DNA of 64,000 bases from Theristus sp. LFF4_11 (lineage: Eukaryota > Nematoda > Chromadorea > Monhysterida > Xyalidae): contig JASANC010003791.1 of assembly GCA_030248135.1 (NCBI GenBank), positions 18,650 to 82,649 on the forward strand. The letters are read 5' to 3'. The notes below the pieces were generated by a model, which was not told the DNA's origin, searched no databases, and was given only the letters and a program-made list of their open reading frames with translations. This document shows positions 12,225-24,746 of this stretch, piece by piece; position 1 is the first letter of the stretch, and every line of letters begins with the position of its first letter. The translations under genes were made by a program, and so were the position numbers.

Positions 12225-12420
12225 TGGGGATTTTAGGCGATGTTTTTCAGCCAGGGCTAACCAAGAAAAGCGTACAGAACGCCGTCGAGTGGGGCACTAT
12301 CATTAAGTGCCCATACACCCCTCTGTGGAGCTCGATTTCCCGAACGCACAGACGCTTAGAAGCTACAGGTTCTTAGCCACAGCCTCAACCACTACACGGC
12401 CCTTTTTGGACAAGCGTAAG
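12225..12420. repeat. Dispersed repeat containing AACGCCGTCGAGT
   Basis: Matches 27340-27545 in inverse orientation over about 200 bp. Shared blocks include GGCGATGTTTT, CAGAACGCCGTCGAGT-like and CCCGAACGCACAGAC. A shorter match (AAAAGCGTA followed by GCGCCGTCAAAT) occurs at 34755-34795. I see no terminal repeats or reading frame, so its class is unknown. Confidence 0.5.
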
Positions 12421-12939
12421 CGACGTCATGATCAGAATCAAAACCAAGAAACACAGGTCAAGAGCAATTTATTGCGACCTTTTAGCGTCATCACACGTGT
12501 GGAAATGTGTATCCAATGTAACTGATGAAGAAAAAAATCACAAAATTTACAAAATGGACAACAACAAGCAGCAAAACATCGTTTCAGACAGATCGGATAA
12601 AGTGGAGTCAAGCAGCGGCGTCGCTTCACACGCGCGTCAAAATTGTTGCAAAGCAAGTTTCACTCTGTAAACAGGTAAATGAAACATCGTAAAACGATCA
12701 ACGTCTGCAGTTTTGCACCAAACACATCGGCCAATCAGCGCACTCCGTTGGCACTGCAGCCAACCGGCAGCGCGCCAAACTTTGCACCCGAAACTGTGGT
12801 GGCACATTTTAAGGCTACAGTATAAATGAAATAACGACAACGACGTGACGGTGGTAATCAGCCGTGTTGATTTGCTTTGTGGTTTGCGAATTGACTGACT
12901 GATTCTCACGGCACTAGAATTTGGTGCCGCCGTTTTTAA

Positions 12940-13050
12940 AGCGCATCCATGAAGCAGTATCTGGCGACGCTACGTTAAATCTTAAGTTAAGTTAAGTAAA
13001 TGTTAAAGCACAGCTACGAGATCACTAAATACTGCTTCATGAATGCCCCT
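12940..13050. repeat. Short palindromic hairpin element, TTAA family, copy 2
   Basis: Flanked on both sides by TTAA (12936-12939 and 13051-13054). Arms are GCGCATCCATGAAGCAGTAT and the inverse, ATACTGCTTCATGAATGCCC, around a middle with an AAGTTAAGTTAAGTA run. The TTAA duplication is the signature of piggyBac-type insertion. Confidence 0.7.
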
Positions 13051-13232
13051 TTAATTGCGGCGTTGGCGTTACACAAGTTAGGTCACACATAAAAAAATAA
13101 TTGACCATCTTGACCACAGTCTTCCGTTTACCGAGTGAAACAGCAGCAACAGAGTTCAGTCCAACACTCGCGTTGTCAAGCCGCAGCAAAACAAAGCAAA
13201 AAGCAACAAATAAACAAAAAAACATAAAGATA

Positions 13233-16200
13233 TCATCCCAACAAGCCGTACCGTTCATACAAGTCGGCATCAGACGTGTTCTGCAGTTGCTGTAGCATTT
13301 TGTGCACCCCAATGTCGCGCATTTTCTCGCGGTGCAAAATGGCGTCTGCAAAAAACAACAATTACTGCCAGACATTGTGAAATGCGGAAGCTGCAGGCTT
13401 ACTTAACAGTAGTGTGTTTAAAGTAAAAAAACTGCAAATCCAACAACAAACACATGAACACCAACTTTCATCTTCTTTCCAAACTAAATTAGTGATACAC
13501 GCAACCGCTGCAGTCTGCAATGGCACTTCGTGAGCCATCTGAAAAACCAACAAAAAATACAACTGTTTTTCTCTGCAAATCATGAACCTTTTGTTGTTGC
13601 ACAACTGGCCTTGAAACATTGAGAAACTCTAAATTGTTATGTCTCAGATGAAATAAAAAAAATCGTTGCGTAACTAACCGTGTAAGTGGTGATCTTTCGC
13701 AGGATGTCCTCATTGTCCATGATGAACTCTTTGTGCTCCGCCGCCGCCATATTGGACAGAATTTGCAACGCCAGTTCCTGCGAAATTTAGAACTTCCGCA
13801 GCTCCACTTATTGTTTTTTTTTGTAAACGTAGTCGCTTTTTGGAAGATAAACTCGTCTCGTGGAAACCTTGCGCCGCGGCACCTTGGAAACTATTCCACC
13901 GTGAGTGGAATATTATTGGCTTATAATACTGTCCACTTTGAAAAACCAACCGGAGCCTGGCGTTGGGACCTTCGAACTTTTAAATTGGCGCGAAGGTATT
14001 GCTTCTAATAATAAAATAACCATACTGCCTGATGCACTCTCGACAAGTCCCTTGAGAAACACGTGTCTCTCCGGCGCACAAACCTTCGCCTCGACGGGGT
14101 AATCGTTTTCCAGCACGAATATCACCGCATGGATGATGTCCTTCGCACAGGTCGCCAGCAGCGCGTCGATGTGTCGCGTGCAGACGGCGGACGGCACGGA
14201 CTCCTGAATGGCAACCAGAAATCCGGCAAACTTGGCTTACAGCTGCTCTGTTTCATTTGCGCGCGCTTTCTTCTGTATTGTTGCTGATGCCCCTCCTGGG
14301 CATACTGCGGCTTGCGGCTGTCCCCGTCTCGTGACCATCACCGATGCTTTTCCGTTCCTGCACCCCAGATAATCCCCGGCAGTGGGGGTGTGCTCTTGAA
14401 CAAGCACCGGGTTTCTTGAAGCCGATTAGGAAGCCGCTTTCGCAACCGCAAAAAGCGCATACTGTGCGAGCGAGCAACACCAGTGCAGAGTGTGCGTATA
14501 GACGTTGCACGTAAAACCGGCACGCCGCGCGTCTACAGTCGTAACTTTCGAAACTCATGGGTTCCACCGCTGTTCTGGTTGTATTTGGTTCGGTTTGGAC
14601 AGCGGACTTGTTTGGACGTCATTACAAACTCGAGTGAGAGAGTGCGGTGCGATACATCAGACGGAAAGACGAGAAGAACCAACCGAAATGGGCACCTCCG
14701 AGACGACGTTACGCAGCAGACCGAGCAGACGAACGACGACGGGCGAGTCGAGCGCAGCGTCCGTCAGAGTGCGCAGGAAGTGCTCGGAGCCGAAGGCACG
14801 CATCACGGACGCCTGTCGTTGGCCAAGAAATCTACTGTTTTTGTATTTTTGGGCCAAAACGGGGTCACTGCCTGGAGTTTTTGGGTCGAAACGGGCCATT
14901 GTCATGAGTTTGGCCCTAAAAAAGGCCATTGTGCTCAAAAAGGGCCATAGACTTTTGAATGCGTGCCGGGCGCATAAGCGCCCATTCACTGTTTTGAATT
15001 CACGGTCAACAAAACGAGGTCATGTCGTCAAAGCTTTTGATTTTAAGCAAAAACGGTATTGTTAGAAGTCAACGTCTTTTTCGCCAAAAATGATTGCATG
15101 TTGTACTGACATCCGGAAGAATTTTTACCAATCGCCTACAACATCGTGTTCCGTTCACGTAAACAAACGCATCCAACCTTGATTTTTTCGTTCGCCCGGT
15201 ATGTGACATTCTGAAACAAACAAAAAAGTCTTGAGACTTGAGACTAAAGTGTTCAAACTATGACCTATATGAAAACTTGAGACCACCTCTTGCGACCGTT
15301 CGTGCTAGCAGAACTTGCAACTTCCGTCTGCGAGGTCATATGCTCAAGAAAGCGCAGACTACAGTCGAACTCTAAATTATAGGGCATCAGCTGATTGGTT
15401 GGTGATCACGTGATGCATGCGTTTTGTGCCAACCAAACTCCGCCCCTACAGCAACTTCTGCACAGACTGCATGCACGTGATCACCAACGGCGACGCGGAT
15501 TCCCAATAATTTAGAGTTCGACTACAGGTCTTGGAGACCCGGGACTCTCGACGCGACCCACCATGAGCGCCCAGAGCGCGTTCAGTCGTACGCCCGGATG
15601 CGCGTGTTTCGCCAGCGCAGCGAACATCTCGACGGCGCCGTGGTCGAGTAGTGCCGCCTGACACGGCGAGAACTGCAGCAGTAGATTCGCGGCGACCGCA
15701 GACGCGACCAGGCAGAGGCGGAAGTCGCCCGAGTCGTCCGTAGGTGGGGCGCACATCTGCAACGAGCGACAGAGAATACAGACGATGTTGAAAGGATGTC
15801 TGTGGAACCCTGTCACTTTTGTGCGCGCGCAGAATACAGCGGCGCTTACACTCTGCTCACGAAATGATCGGGCACCGGCCAGCTGCTGCAAGAAAACATG
15901 ATCGGATGTTTGATTTCAACGAAATCAGATCAGAAATCGTGCTTTTTACTGTAGTCCACTGTTTCGCATGTCGTGTATTCTGCAGCAAAACGACAGTTGT
16001 ACCGTATTGTGCATGCATTTCCACATCACATGCTGTTCATACAGCGTTTCACGGAATGAAATGAAATGATACGCATGGACACTCGCTCTGTCCACAAGTG
16101 TCCTTGCGCCCCCCCCCCCCCCCCGACCTGCAGCAGCGTTTTCCAGGCGGGTCGATCTTGGAAGGTCACCCTGAGCTGTTCGACGGAGCGACTCAGTGCG

Positions 16201-19200
16201 TGCAGACACTTGCACACGGCCAACAGCAGCGCCTGGTCGGCGGTCGCCTCGGTCGCCGAACGCAGCACGCACTCGAACAGCGTCACTTCCGTGCCGACCT
16301 GTAGGCGGAGACGGTTTAGGTTTAGGGGGACATTGCGTTGCACAGTGCATTCTCAGGTACAGTCATTTGGTGAAGTCGCGTGTTTTTATTGTGACCGTGT
16401 CACCAGTTTTTATTGTGACGTTTCGATTTGTTTTGCACAGTCCAACTCTGAATTATAGGCAATCAGCTGACTGGTTGGTGGTCACGTGATGCGTGCATTC
16501 TTTTGCGGCGTTGCGGTGGAGGCGGAGTCTGTCCTGCACAGAAAGCATGCATCACGTGACCACTGTGGCTCAAGTGAGGTTTCATTTACCTTGCGTCTGA
16601 TTTCCTCGTCGTTTAACGACAACGACGCCAATGCGCTCAATGCAGCGATCTCAAGGCGTTCTGGGTGTTGGATGGCCTGCAGTAAGGAACGCTAATAAAT
16701 CTAAATAAGATTCAATGTTTTTTACACTGTTGACAAGTGCTTAACGAATTGCGGCCCACTGCTAGCCAAACTCAAGTAATTCAACTCGCTGCATCAACAC
16801 CAGGACATGAATGAAGAGCGGCGTAACTGAAAACGGCTTATGCTATGTGACATCCTTGCTGTCACAAACATGTGGTTGCGACGGTCCGTGGTGCGCTTGC
16901 CGCATTGCGCGAGATTTACCGCATTCCGATTCCACCATACTGCCTCACCACGAGCACAGCGATGAGCGACATTGCCTAGAATCAGTAACAAACCAACCCG
17001 ATGGTCACCCAGTGTCGGCAGCAAATTCGCGTAATGCGGCGAATCGTCGTGTGCACTGGTGGCCGCATGCACGCAGCTCGCGAGGGTGCCTGAAAATATT
17101 TTATTTGCAAAAAAGAAACGCCGTGATTAATACAAAAGACAAAAAAACCGAATAAATCATCTTTTGCATCATAAGATTGAGGAAGATACAGTTTTCTGTT
17201 TGCCCCACACGGCTAAAACAGCTGGCCAATCACATCAGACAGCAACAAAGGTGTAGTTGTTTTCAAATTCCACATCATAAAATGCGGTGCAAACAGAAGA
17301 ACTTCTACGAAAATGCGCAATAAACGAGCGCACGCAGGCACTGCTGGTTGTCGGCGGCCAGCCGCTGCAGCGTGACGTCGCGCTCGCACAGGTACGCCAG
17401 CGTGTGCAGCGCTTCGCAGCGCAGCGAGAAATCGCGGTCCTGCTTGCAGACGCGCACTACTGTCGGCATCACCTGCAGTGTGTGTGTGTTTGCCAGTGCG
17501 TTTGTTTGTGGTTGTTTGTTTGTGGTTGTTTGTTTGCCAGTGCGTTTGTTTGTGGTTGTTTGTTTGTGGTTGTTTGTTTGCAAGTGCGTTTGCTTGTGGT
17601 TTTTTGTTTCCCAGTGTGTTTGTTTGCGGTTGTGTGTTTGCCAGTGTGTTTGTTTGCGGTTGTGTGTTTGCCAGTGTGTTTGTTTGCGGTTGCGTGTTTG
17701 CCAATGTTTTTGCTTGTGGTTGCTGCGTTTGCAAGCGTGTGAACAATTTGAACACAATTTCGGGTAGACTCGATCACCGACTTTCATGCAGATCAACGGA
17801 TCTTCGGTGGCGAACAGTCCGCAGCGGTACATGTTGGTGAGACTGGAAAACAAGACGAAAATCACAAAGTGATCCATTGAAAAGGCTATACATCCAAAAC
17901 GTTCGCAAATTTGCAAATTGAAAGGTTCACTTGAAAACCAAACAAGACAAAACGAAACGTGAGACAAACCAGCGTGCCGCGGCGAATTGCGTCTCAACCG
18001 ACTGATCACGCCTGAGGCAGTCGATCAACAAGCGCACGTCTGCAAACAGAGCCAGGTGGAAGAAAGACTGCTTTGTCTGTGCTCAGGTGAATTCGTGAAA
18101 ACTACGTTTAAGGGCAGATTTTACGAAATTGCCTGCTATTATTACTAAATGATGACCTATGTTTTCAAACGTGTCCCACTGAAATGACGTCATGTGCCGC
18201 CAAACATGCGCTTGCCGTTGACAGCAAACCAGACTTTTCGTTTAGCCGATTTCTTCCCGTAAACAAATGGTGAATGTCGAATCAGTCACACCAAACTGAA
18301 ATTTTAGTGCCTGTACTTTGACAAACGGGCGTTTTTAAAGCAAATGACGTCATTTTAGTCCGGACACGTTTGAATAAATCCACAATACCACACCTTTCAT
18401 GAGTTCATGACAGTTCACGGAGTTTTCGTACGTCAATGCAGCCAACAACTTCAGCGCCTCGTTGCGCATCTGTGAAAAAATGTACCCCATAATAACCGTT
18501 ACACGTTCACAGATCGGTACTTGAAAGAATTGTGGATGATGTTCCATGAAACTGCGCTGTACACAAATCTGAACGCTCTGAACGTTGCCAATTTCAATTC
18601 TTCATTCTCATTCCATTTCTGGTTGTTATGTTGACTGCAGAACACAAATGACACACGGTTTCGATGTTTTTCACCTGCAACGTTTCGTGGTGCACGATTT
18701 GCGACACGGCCACTTGCAGTGCGCCGCTTTGCGTCTGCTTGCGTTGCTGTGACGGAGTCTGCAAATTCGGTTGTTCAATTGAGTTTCACGTGCTGATTAA
18801 CTGCAATGCAATGAAACAAAAACAACTGAGGCAACGTTAGCGGCATGATTAAACGGATGAGAACGGATAGCAATGAAGCAGAACTGTTGCTTTTTTTCAA
18901 TGCTCACCCGACAACAATGCTGTAAAATGACGGTGACACATTGCTGGCAGGTGGGCGACAGCGCCTGCGTGCCAATGAGTGAGTCGATTAGCTTTGGAGT
19001 CTGGAAGAAAAACATAAAGCGTTTGTGTTCGCAAAGATTCAGCGCAACGTTCAATGATTGGTTACCAGATTGAAAAACATGTCGTTAAAAACGTTTATTT
19101 TTTTGTATATTTTCCAAAAAATGGGAAAACTTCATTTCTGCAAAGTAAACACAAAAATGAATCTTTTCAAAAAAAGAATCTCCATTTTGCGAAGTGCCAC

Positions 19201-21401
19201 AGCAAATAATCGTCTTCATGAATGCTCGGCGCTGAGAACGGCGTCACCAGCACACCTCATATAACAACTGCAGAGAGGTGCTGTCGTGCGTGAATATCGT
19301 CCGTAGACATTTCAGACACGCCTCAATCACGGCGACATCCGGCGATCGGAGACCTGCACGAAAAAGCGAGAAAATATCCGCGAGCTACAGCAGTAGAGGC
19401 TGTGGTGCTGCACTAGTACGGCAACACAGGTGCGCAACGTCGCGCAACGCAACGCCAAACAGTTCAGCCAATCAGCGCACCGCATTCAAACACATCAGCC
19501 AATCAGCGCACCGCATTCAAACACATCAGCCAATCAGCGCAGCGCATCAAAACAGTCCACCAATCAGCGCACCGCATTCACACACACGCAGCCAATCAGC
19601 GTGGCACATGCATCGCAAACGCGCACCGCCGCACCAGCAGTCAAGGCCGGCAGCGCCCCGGCAGCGACCAGCGCGTTCACGTGCGCGGCGTTTCCCTTCG
19701 CCAACGAGCCGAGCACGATCGCAGTCTCGCGTCGCAGGCGCTCGTCCGCTGCACCGGTCGCGTCGTCGCACACGAAACTGAGCAGTCTGCAAAAGTGGCA
19801 TCGGGCAAGACTGGCACGGTGATGATCGAGGATAGCAGATCATCTTCTTGTCAGGCTGTGAATTTGAATTCGAATGAAAAAAAACGACGTAAATTGATCG
19901 TATTTTTTTTACGAGATCGTGCGATTTTACAGATGAAAACCCGAAAAAAGGGAGCAGTATTCACACTTTGGCAACAGAGCGTCACTGTTGAACACTTGCT
20001 GTTTGCGGCGAGCGCTGCCGATCGTGCGATTCTTTAGGGCACTGAAACAAAAACAAATATTGGCGATTGATTCGAACGTATCCGAGCGAAATTACGTCAT
20101 TTGTTGCATAGTTGTTCCAGAGCCGAGGGGTTGGGGGGGCGATATAGATAGCCGGAGCAAACTTTCCAGATAGCTGGAAAATTTTGGGGGGGGGCGCGGG
20201 GGGGGGCATGTGACTTTGGGGGGGCTGTCAAAATTTTGAAATTTGATAGATAGATAGCTAAAACGCTAAAAGGCTATAAAAACAGCAAAATAATGCTAAA
20301 AATACATTAAAAATCAAGTATAAACGCGTATTTTACCTAAAATTAGCAAAATTTTTGAGAACTACGAGCAAAAATGGTCAATTTTGGTCAAAAATTGACT
20401 TATTTTATGTCTTCGAAGACAAGAATTTTCAGATAGATAGCTCGCTGAGAAATTTTTTCAGATAGATAATATCTGAACCGAAAAAAACTGTTTGATAGAG
20501 ATAGATTCGAAAATTTTTGGCTCCCCCAGCCCCCCCCCTAGAACAACTATGATTTGTTGTGAAAACGCTCATTTCTTATGTTCTGAAATTTAGAATTCCC
20601 GTTTGATTCTTCTGTTTGCGTATTTTTCTCGTGAAGTAATCAGCCAAACTGAAAGTGCTGATTGCTTGTGCAAAGCGCAAGCAGAAGACGTCATGTCGCT
20701 CCAACACGTTAAACAATAGGCTGGTATAATTGAAATTAAACTGGTACATACGAAAACTTGAATTGTCAATGTGGACGTGCAATAATAAGTCCAAGAACAG
20801 TTTATTTTTGTATCTTTCATATTGAAATAGCCCGACTGAGCAAGCAAGTGACCAAAATACAGCAAGCTCTCCGTTCACATCACATACACATCCCATAAAA
20901 CGTAAAAGTAAACCCAATAAATTCTCATCAATTACTGGAAAACCGTTTTTGTTTTTGAAAGAAAGCGTTTTACAATGGACCACCGAACCTAACAGCGGGC
21001 AACCATTTCAGTGGGTCGTCGCTCAGAATGTCTCTGACGCACTGCGGTTGATTGAGCGCGTCTGGTAGTGGTGATTCCTGCAAATAAATGTGGCTGATTT
21101 GACTGCGTCAGTTCCAGTCTAAAAAACCTGCGAAACTGGCGTCCACAGAAAATGCAGCGCCGGTTATAGACACACACATACAACACTGGTAAACACACAT
21201 GCTGCCAGTGTTTGCACGGCAGTGTTGTGGCATCAATTTCACACACAAAACGTTGCGATTTTTACAAAAGCTTTGAGCGGATTGCTAGCTACTGAAAAGC
21301 AAAAAAAAAACAACGTGGGACTTAAAAAACTTTTCAAGTGTAAGAATTTTTTAGAACGGCCAACTTACTGCCATACTAACATCCGCCACAGGCGCCGCCA
21401 T
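13233..21401 (-). CDS. ARMC8: Armadillo repeat-containing protein 8, CTLH/GID ubiquitin-ligase complex subunit
   Basis: Predicted 678 aa (human about 670). Exons, high to low: 21401-21369, 21077-20989, 20041-19967, 19786-19635, 19353-19256, 19000-18908, 18758-18675, 18469-18394, 18039-17970, 17842-17782, 17472-17334, 17089-16998, 16676-16590, 16298-16128, 15756-15562, 14812-14696, 14203-14084, 13777-13679, 13538-13466, 13345-13233. The chain is armadillo repeats throughout. Family-specific stretches are [64 protein letters not shown] and [11 protein letters not shown]. In other species ARMC8 (yeast Gid5) is a scaffold of the CTLH E3 ligase that recruits substrates or their receptors. The last exon is read through to the stop at 13233; a spliced alternative ending near 13078 is less natural. 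The N-terminal exon (11 codons) is the least certain part. Confidence 0.9.
15360..15526. repeat. Complete CAGCTGATTGG-family MITE with CAGTCGAAC ends
   Basis: The clearest full-length copy. The left end is TA followed by CAGTCGAACTCTAAATTAT; the right end is the inverse, ATAATTTAGAGTTCGACTA. Inside the arms come CAGCTGATTGGTTGGTGATC and ACGTGATGCATGC on the left, and GCATGCACGTGATCACC on the right. The termini and TA target fit pogo/Tigger-like Tc1/mariner MITEs. It lies in intron 15 of ARMC8, ending 36 bp before exon 15 in plus-strand terms. Confidence 0.8.
16437..16575. repeat. CAGCTGATTGG-family MITE
   Basis: Starts ACAGTCCAACTCTGAATTAT, then AATCAGCTGACTGGTTGG and CACGTGATGCGTGCATTC. The right arm GCATGCATCACGTGACCA is kept but the terminal repeat is lost. 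Located in intron 13 of ARMC8, ending about 15 bp from exon 13. Confidence 0.7.
17476..17745. repeat. Minisatellite of GTTTG-rich units, about 30 bp
   Basis: Tandem units of the type CCAGTGTGTTTGTTTGCGG followed by TTGTGTGTTTG, with degenerate members. It starts four bases from the 3' splice site of ARMC8 exon 11 and fills most of the intron. Single CCAGTGTGTTTGTTTG-like pieces occur elsewhere, for example near 32220 and 48460. Confidence 0.85.
19464..19605. repeat. 31-bp tandem repeat carrying CCAATCAGCGCACCGCATTC
   Basis: About four and a half units, the first two identical, in intron 4 of ARMC8. Each unit has the CCAATCAGC box also found in the MITE families, so the array may have grown from a MITE fragment. 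Confidence 0.85.
20107..20551. mobile_element. GATA-rich terminal-inverted-repeat element with 8-bp target duplication
   Basis: Ends are CATAGTTGTTCCAG and the inverse, CTAGAACAACTATG. They are followed inward by G-rich and C-rich blocks, and the body holds repeated GATAGATAGC. It is flanked by the direct repeat ATTTGTTG at 20099-20106 and 20552-20559. An 8-bp duplication fits hAT or related DDE transposons. No coding sequence is present. It lies in intron 2 of ARMC8. Confidence 0.85.
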
Positions 21402-21667
21402 AATGTTCGGCTTCTTTTCCGGTTTTGTCGATCAAGAATTCCTGAAAAGCTCGCTGATTGGCTACACTCAATGTGCGGTGATGCGACCAATCAGCACATA
21501 ACTAAATTCAAATAGAGCCAATCGTAAATTGCCCACGCGACTGTTTCCACTGCAACGGTCACCCAAGCCAAGACGTTTTGACAGGTTCTCATGAAAGGAT
21601 GTTATGTAGAGCGCTTGTCTGCAGATCGTGAACTTGTTTCAACAGCGTATGTTTTCAGTCTACTGTT

Positions 21668-21745
21668 AGGGCGCATTCATGTTGCAGTATTTAGTGGCCA
21701 TACACCATATAGTTATGTAGCTGCGCGGTCACATGAATGCGCCTG
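21668..21745. repeat. Short palindromic hairpin element, TTAA family, copy 3
   Basis: Arms are AGGGCGCATTCATG and the inverse, CATGAATGCGCCT. The flanking TTAA is decayed to TTAG and TGAA. It is about 260 bp upstream of the ARMC8 start codon. Confidence 0.6.
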
Positions 21746-22296
21746 AACGCACTCACAAGAATCACACTCGCAAGCATGTGGCCGAACGCGCTCAGCGCAA
21801 CATCGCATGCGTTTGCCAGTGTGTTTGCTTGTGACTGTGCAACATTAGACAGAAAACACGAGTGAAACAAAAGTGCACAGTCTTCAGACCAGGACTTTGG
21901 TGAACCAGACCACCATCTTCATTTCAACAGCAACAGCGTCTTCCAACCGCAACAACCAAAGCGACAATGCAAAGCAGATTTTTTCATTGTTATTCTCTGA
22001 CCCAACCGGTCGGTCACCTCAGTCAATGTAATACAGTTTCGGTTCCAATTTGGATCGTTCATAGTGTTTCTCCCGATGTCACAAAGAACAAAATTTGTTC
22101 AAAAACTAACGAGCGGACACGAAGAAAATCAATGAAAGTCTGTCAGATTTGTCGCAAAAAACTGTCATCATTCAAGCCAAGAGCAACAAACACAAACAGG
22201 AGAAGAAAATCGCCACAATGTTCCATTGGCAATTTCACTCTATAAGTTGCCTGCATATCCATTATTGGACAGTCAAAACATCAAAACTATTGGCAC

Positions 22297-22492
22297 ACGG
22301 AGTACGGTAGTTACTGTATTCGGTCTCAACACGATCGTGCTTCCACAGTGCTGATTGTCAAGACTGTACACCAATAAATCAAGAAACGTTAGCAGCATTT
22401 GAAATAATAAACTTTAAAACAATTAAGAATGTCTTCGGCGTGATCGTGTCGAGAACTAACACGGTAGATACCGTACTCTACTCCGTTAGCGC
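22297..22492. repeat. Foldback element with GGAGTACGGTA ends
   Basis: The left arm reads CACGGAGTACGGTAGTTACT, then GTCTCAACACGATCGTG. The right arm is the inverse, with TGATCGTGTCGAGA and TACCGTACTC. Half-elements of this family occur near 32500, 36085, 37000 and 52260. Confidence 0.6.
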
Positions 22493-22979
22493 CGTTTTTT
22501 GGTATTTCACTACATTTCTTCAGCTTATCCTGCCGGAATAAATGGTGAGCGCCCGACTGTGCACTGTCGAGAAAAACAATTGGAACAGCGCATGAAAAAA
22601 CTGTAAGAACAAATGAAGTAGTCAAATAATAGCCAATAATAAAATAGTCACCAAAGAATGTTACCCAAATTTTAGAAAAGATTCATTCAAAAAACGACAT
22701 TATGGTTCACCGGGGCCTTCTGCCGAAATCACACAATAAAAAACCAACGATAATGGGCAACGAATTTCGTGCAAAGTTCAATCTTGCATCTCATACAGAT
22801 ACAGCATGAGAGTTTATCTCATTAGAAAATTGAAATGAAACACTGAAACGATCAACAAACAAAAAATGGCAGTGAAAAAAGAAACACATGAAAAATCAAC
22901 TAACACACCAGTCTTTATCTAGCTTCACTTTCACTTGTCAACGCGACTAGAAAACCGCATGCACATCAACAAATGAAAC

Positions 22980-22985
22980 TTTATT
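22980..22985 (-). terminator. Poly(A) signal of the TUT gene
   Basis: AATAAA on the minus strand, 480 bp after the TUT stop codon. No better candidate lies closer. Confidence 0.4.
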
Positions 22986-23464
22986 TTCCAAAACACAAAA
23001 TTCGAATGAAGCCACAACAATATGAACACATTTCACCCAATACACACACCCCAATACACGTCTCATAAACAATGAACTAGAAAAAAAATTGAAAACGGAA
23101 AAACCAATTCGGAAACTAGAAAAACGAGCAACTGATGAATGGGAAATTTTGGTATAGGCGGTTCACTGGGACGTTAGACGAGTGACGATATCACCTCACA
23201 CACACACACACAGATACACACCAACACACAGATGTGTAAAATCCCAATCTGAAGACCGTGCCACTGTGTTTGTTACACCGGAACACGCACGCACCTAGGG
23301 CAAAAATGTTGTTGCTAACATCTGAATCTTGATGAACATGAATTGTTGAAAAAAAGCCCGATTTTCAAACAAGGACCTCACAGTGATATCATCATCGTCA
23401 TCATCATCGTCATCATCTGCACACCTGTCAGTTTCCAGCAAACAGCCTAAATACAACAACAACA

Positions 23465-24694
23465 TCAACGGGGACTGGCGCCGTGGAAATACGACTGATA
23501 CGGTGAAGAAGCGAAGAAATTCGTGAACGCCGATCGTTGCTGATGTGCAGCAGATGAGGCGTGCGGAAACAGTGCGATCCATTCCGTGTCTTGTTGTTGT
23601 TGTTGCTGATGTTGTTGTTGAAGTTGTTCAGTGGTATTCAGCCATCCAGACGGCAGCTCCGTCGGTGGCGCCGGTTGATTCGGCGGGAGTTCACGGTTGG
23701 AGTGGGCGGCCCCGGCCAAAGCCTCCAAGACGCCCGACGGCGGCTGCTGATACGGCGAACGTTGGTGCATCTGTGCAAAACAAAGTGAACGAGCATTCAT
23801 GAACGTTGGTGCATCTGTGAAAGCGAAGTGGACGAGCATTCATGAACGTTGACGAAAACAGGCACTGAAACTGGTCTTCTTTCATGAATGCAACAGGAAT
23901 CCTGCGCTGTAGTGTTGCGTTGTTGTTTCCAGCGCTAATCATGTTACATGATGAGGGTATTTTTGGCGTCCGTATCAGTTATGCGCTTCACTAGTGCAGT
24001 TTCATTAACGCTTGTTGTAAAAAAAAACGAATTCATCCGATGCAAAAATAATCAGATCAGAACAGAGCAATGTTTACTGTTGTGCAGCATTTTCTAACTG
24101 ACGAAATCATGCAATTTAGCATTCAAAAGTGCAATCTAGCCCAAGCATCGAACTGGGGGACCAATTGCCCGTGGTGTTGAATGTTTCTATGAATACCGTT
24201 TGACTGTTGGATGCCGCCAGCTGCTGCAACACGACTGCTGGCGGATGACCGTAATCGAGTGGTTGTGTGTCCCTCTGCGAAAAAGCAACGGTGAACAGAT
24301 CAGTCAATCAGAAAACAACGGAACAATCGGAAATTTCTGACGGTCGGAATTCGTCATTTTTTGATCACAGCTAAAACCAAAAAGAAACAAATAGCCAAAT
24401 CGAGCTCAATCGCCAATCAATCAACACAATAGGCTCACAAAATACACTTGGTGCAAAAGCAGTGCATTTAGGTGAGTCTATACTGGCACTATTACGGCCG
24501 ATGATCGTGATGCAAATTGAATTCGCTGGCACCCCACAAGAACACAGCGTTTCCATCGTACCATTGTATTCGGCCAGTTGTGTTGTCGGGTGACGGGACT
24601 CCGGTGGATTTGCGCGTGACCAGCCACTGCGGCCGGCGCACTGTTCGCGTGCGGCAACAGTCGTTGTTGTTGTTGCTGTTGTTGTTGTTGTTGC

Positions 24695-24746
<52 letters not shown>

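Larger units (their letters stand above)
11554..13232. other. Convergent spacer between the membrane-protein gene and ARMC8
   Basis: No convincing exon on either strand. It holds a dispersed repeat copy (12225-12420) and a TTAA hairpin (12940-13050). Both neighbouring genes end here, so both 3' UTRs are expected inside. A minus-strand ATTAAA at about 13050 and AATAAA near 12467 could serve ARMC8. Confidence 0.5.
21402..23464. other. Spacer between TUT and ARMC8
   Basis: Contains the TUT 3' UTR (to about 22980), a TTAA hairpin, a foldback element, CA-rich stretches near 23040 and 23195, and the presumed ARMC8 promoter. Open frames here lack codon bias and splice structure. Confidence 0.5.

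Noticed and set aside
13078..13252. An extra spliced last exon for ARMC8 ending near 13078
   Set aside because: It needs a weak acceptor and gives a hydrophobic tail unlike the family; reading through to 13233 gives the expected length.
20590..20989. Minus-strand frames of 91-135 codons in ARMC8 intron 2
   Set aside because: No similarity to armadillo repeats, biased composition, and the exon chain is in phase without them.
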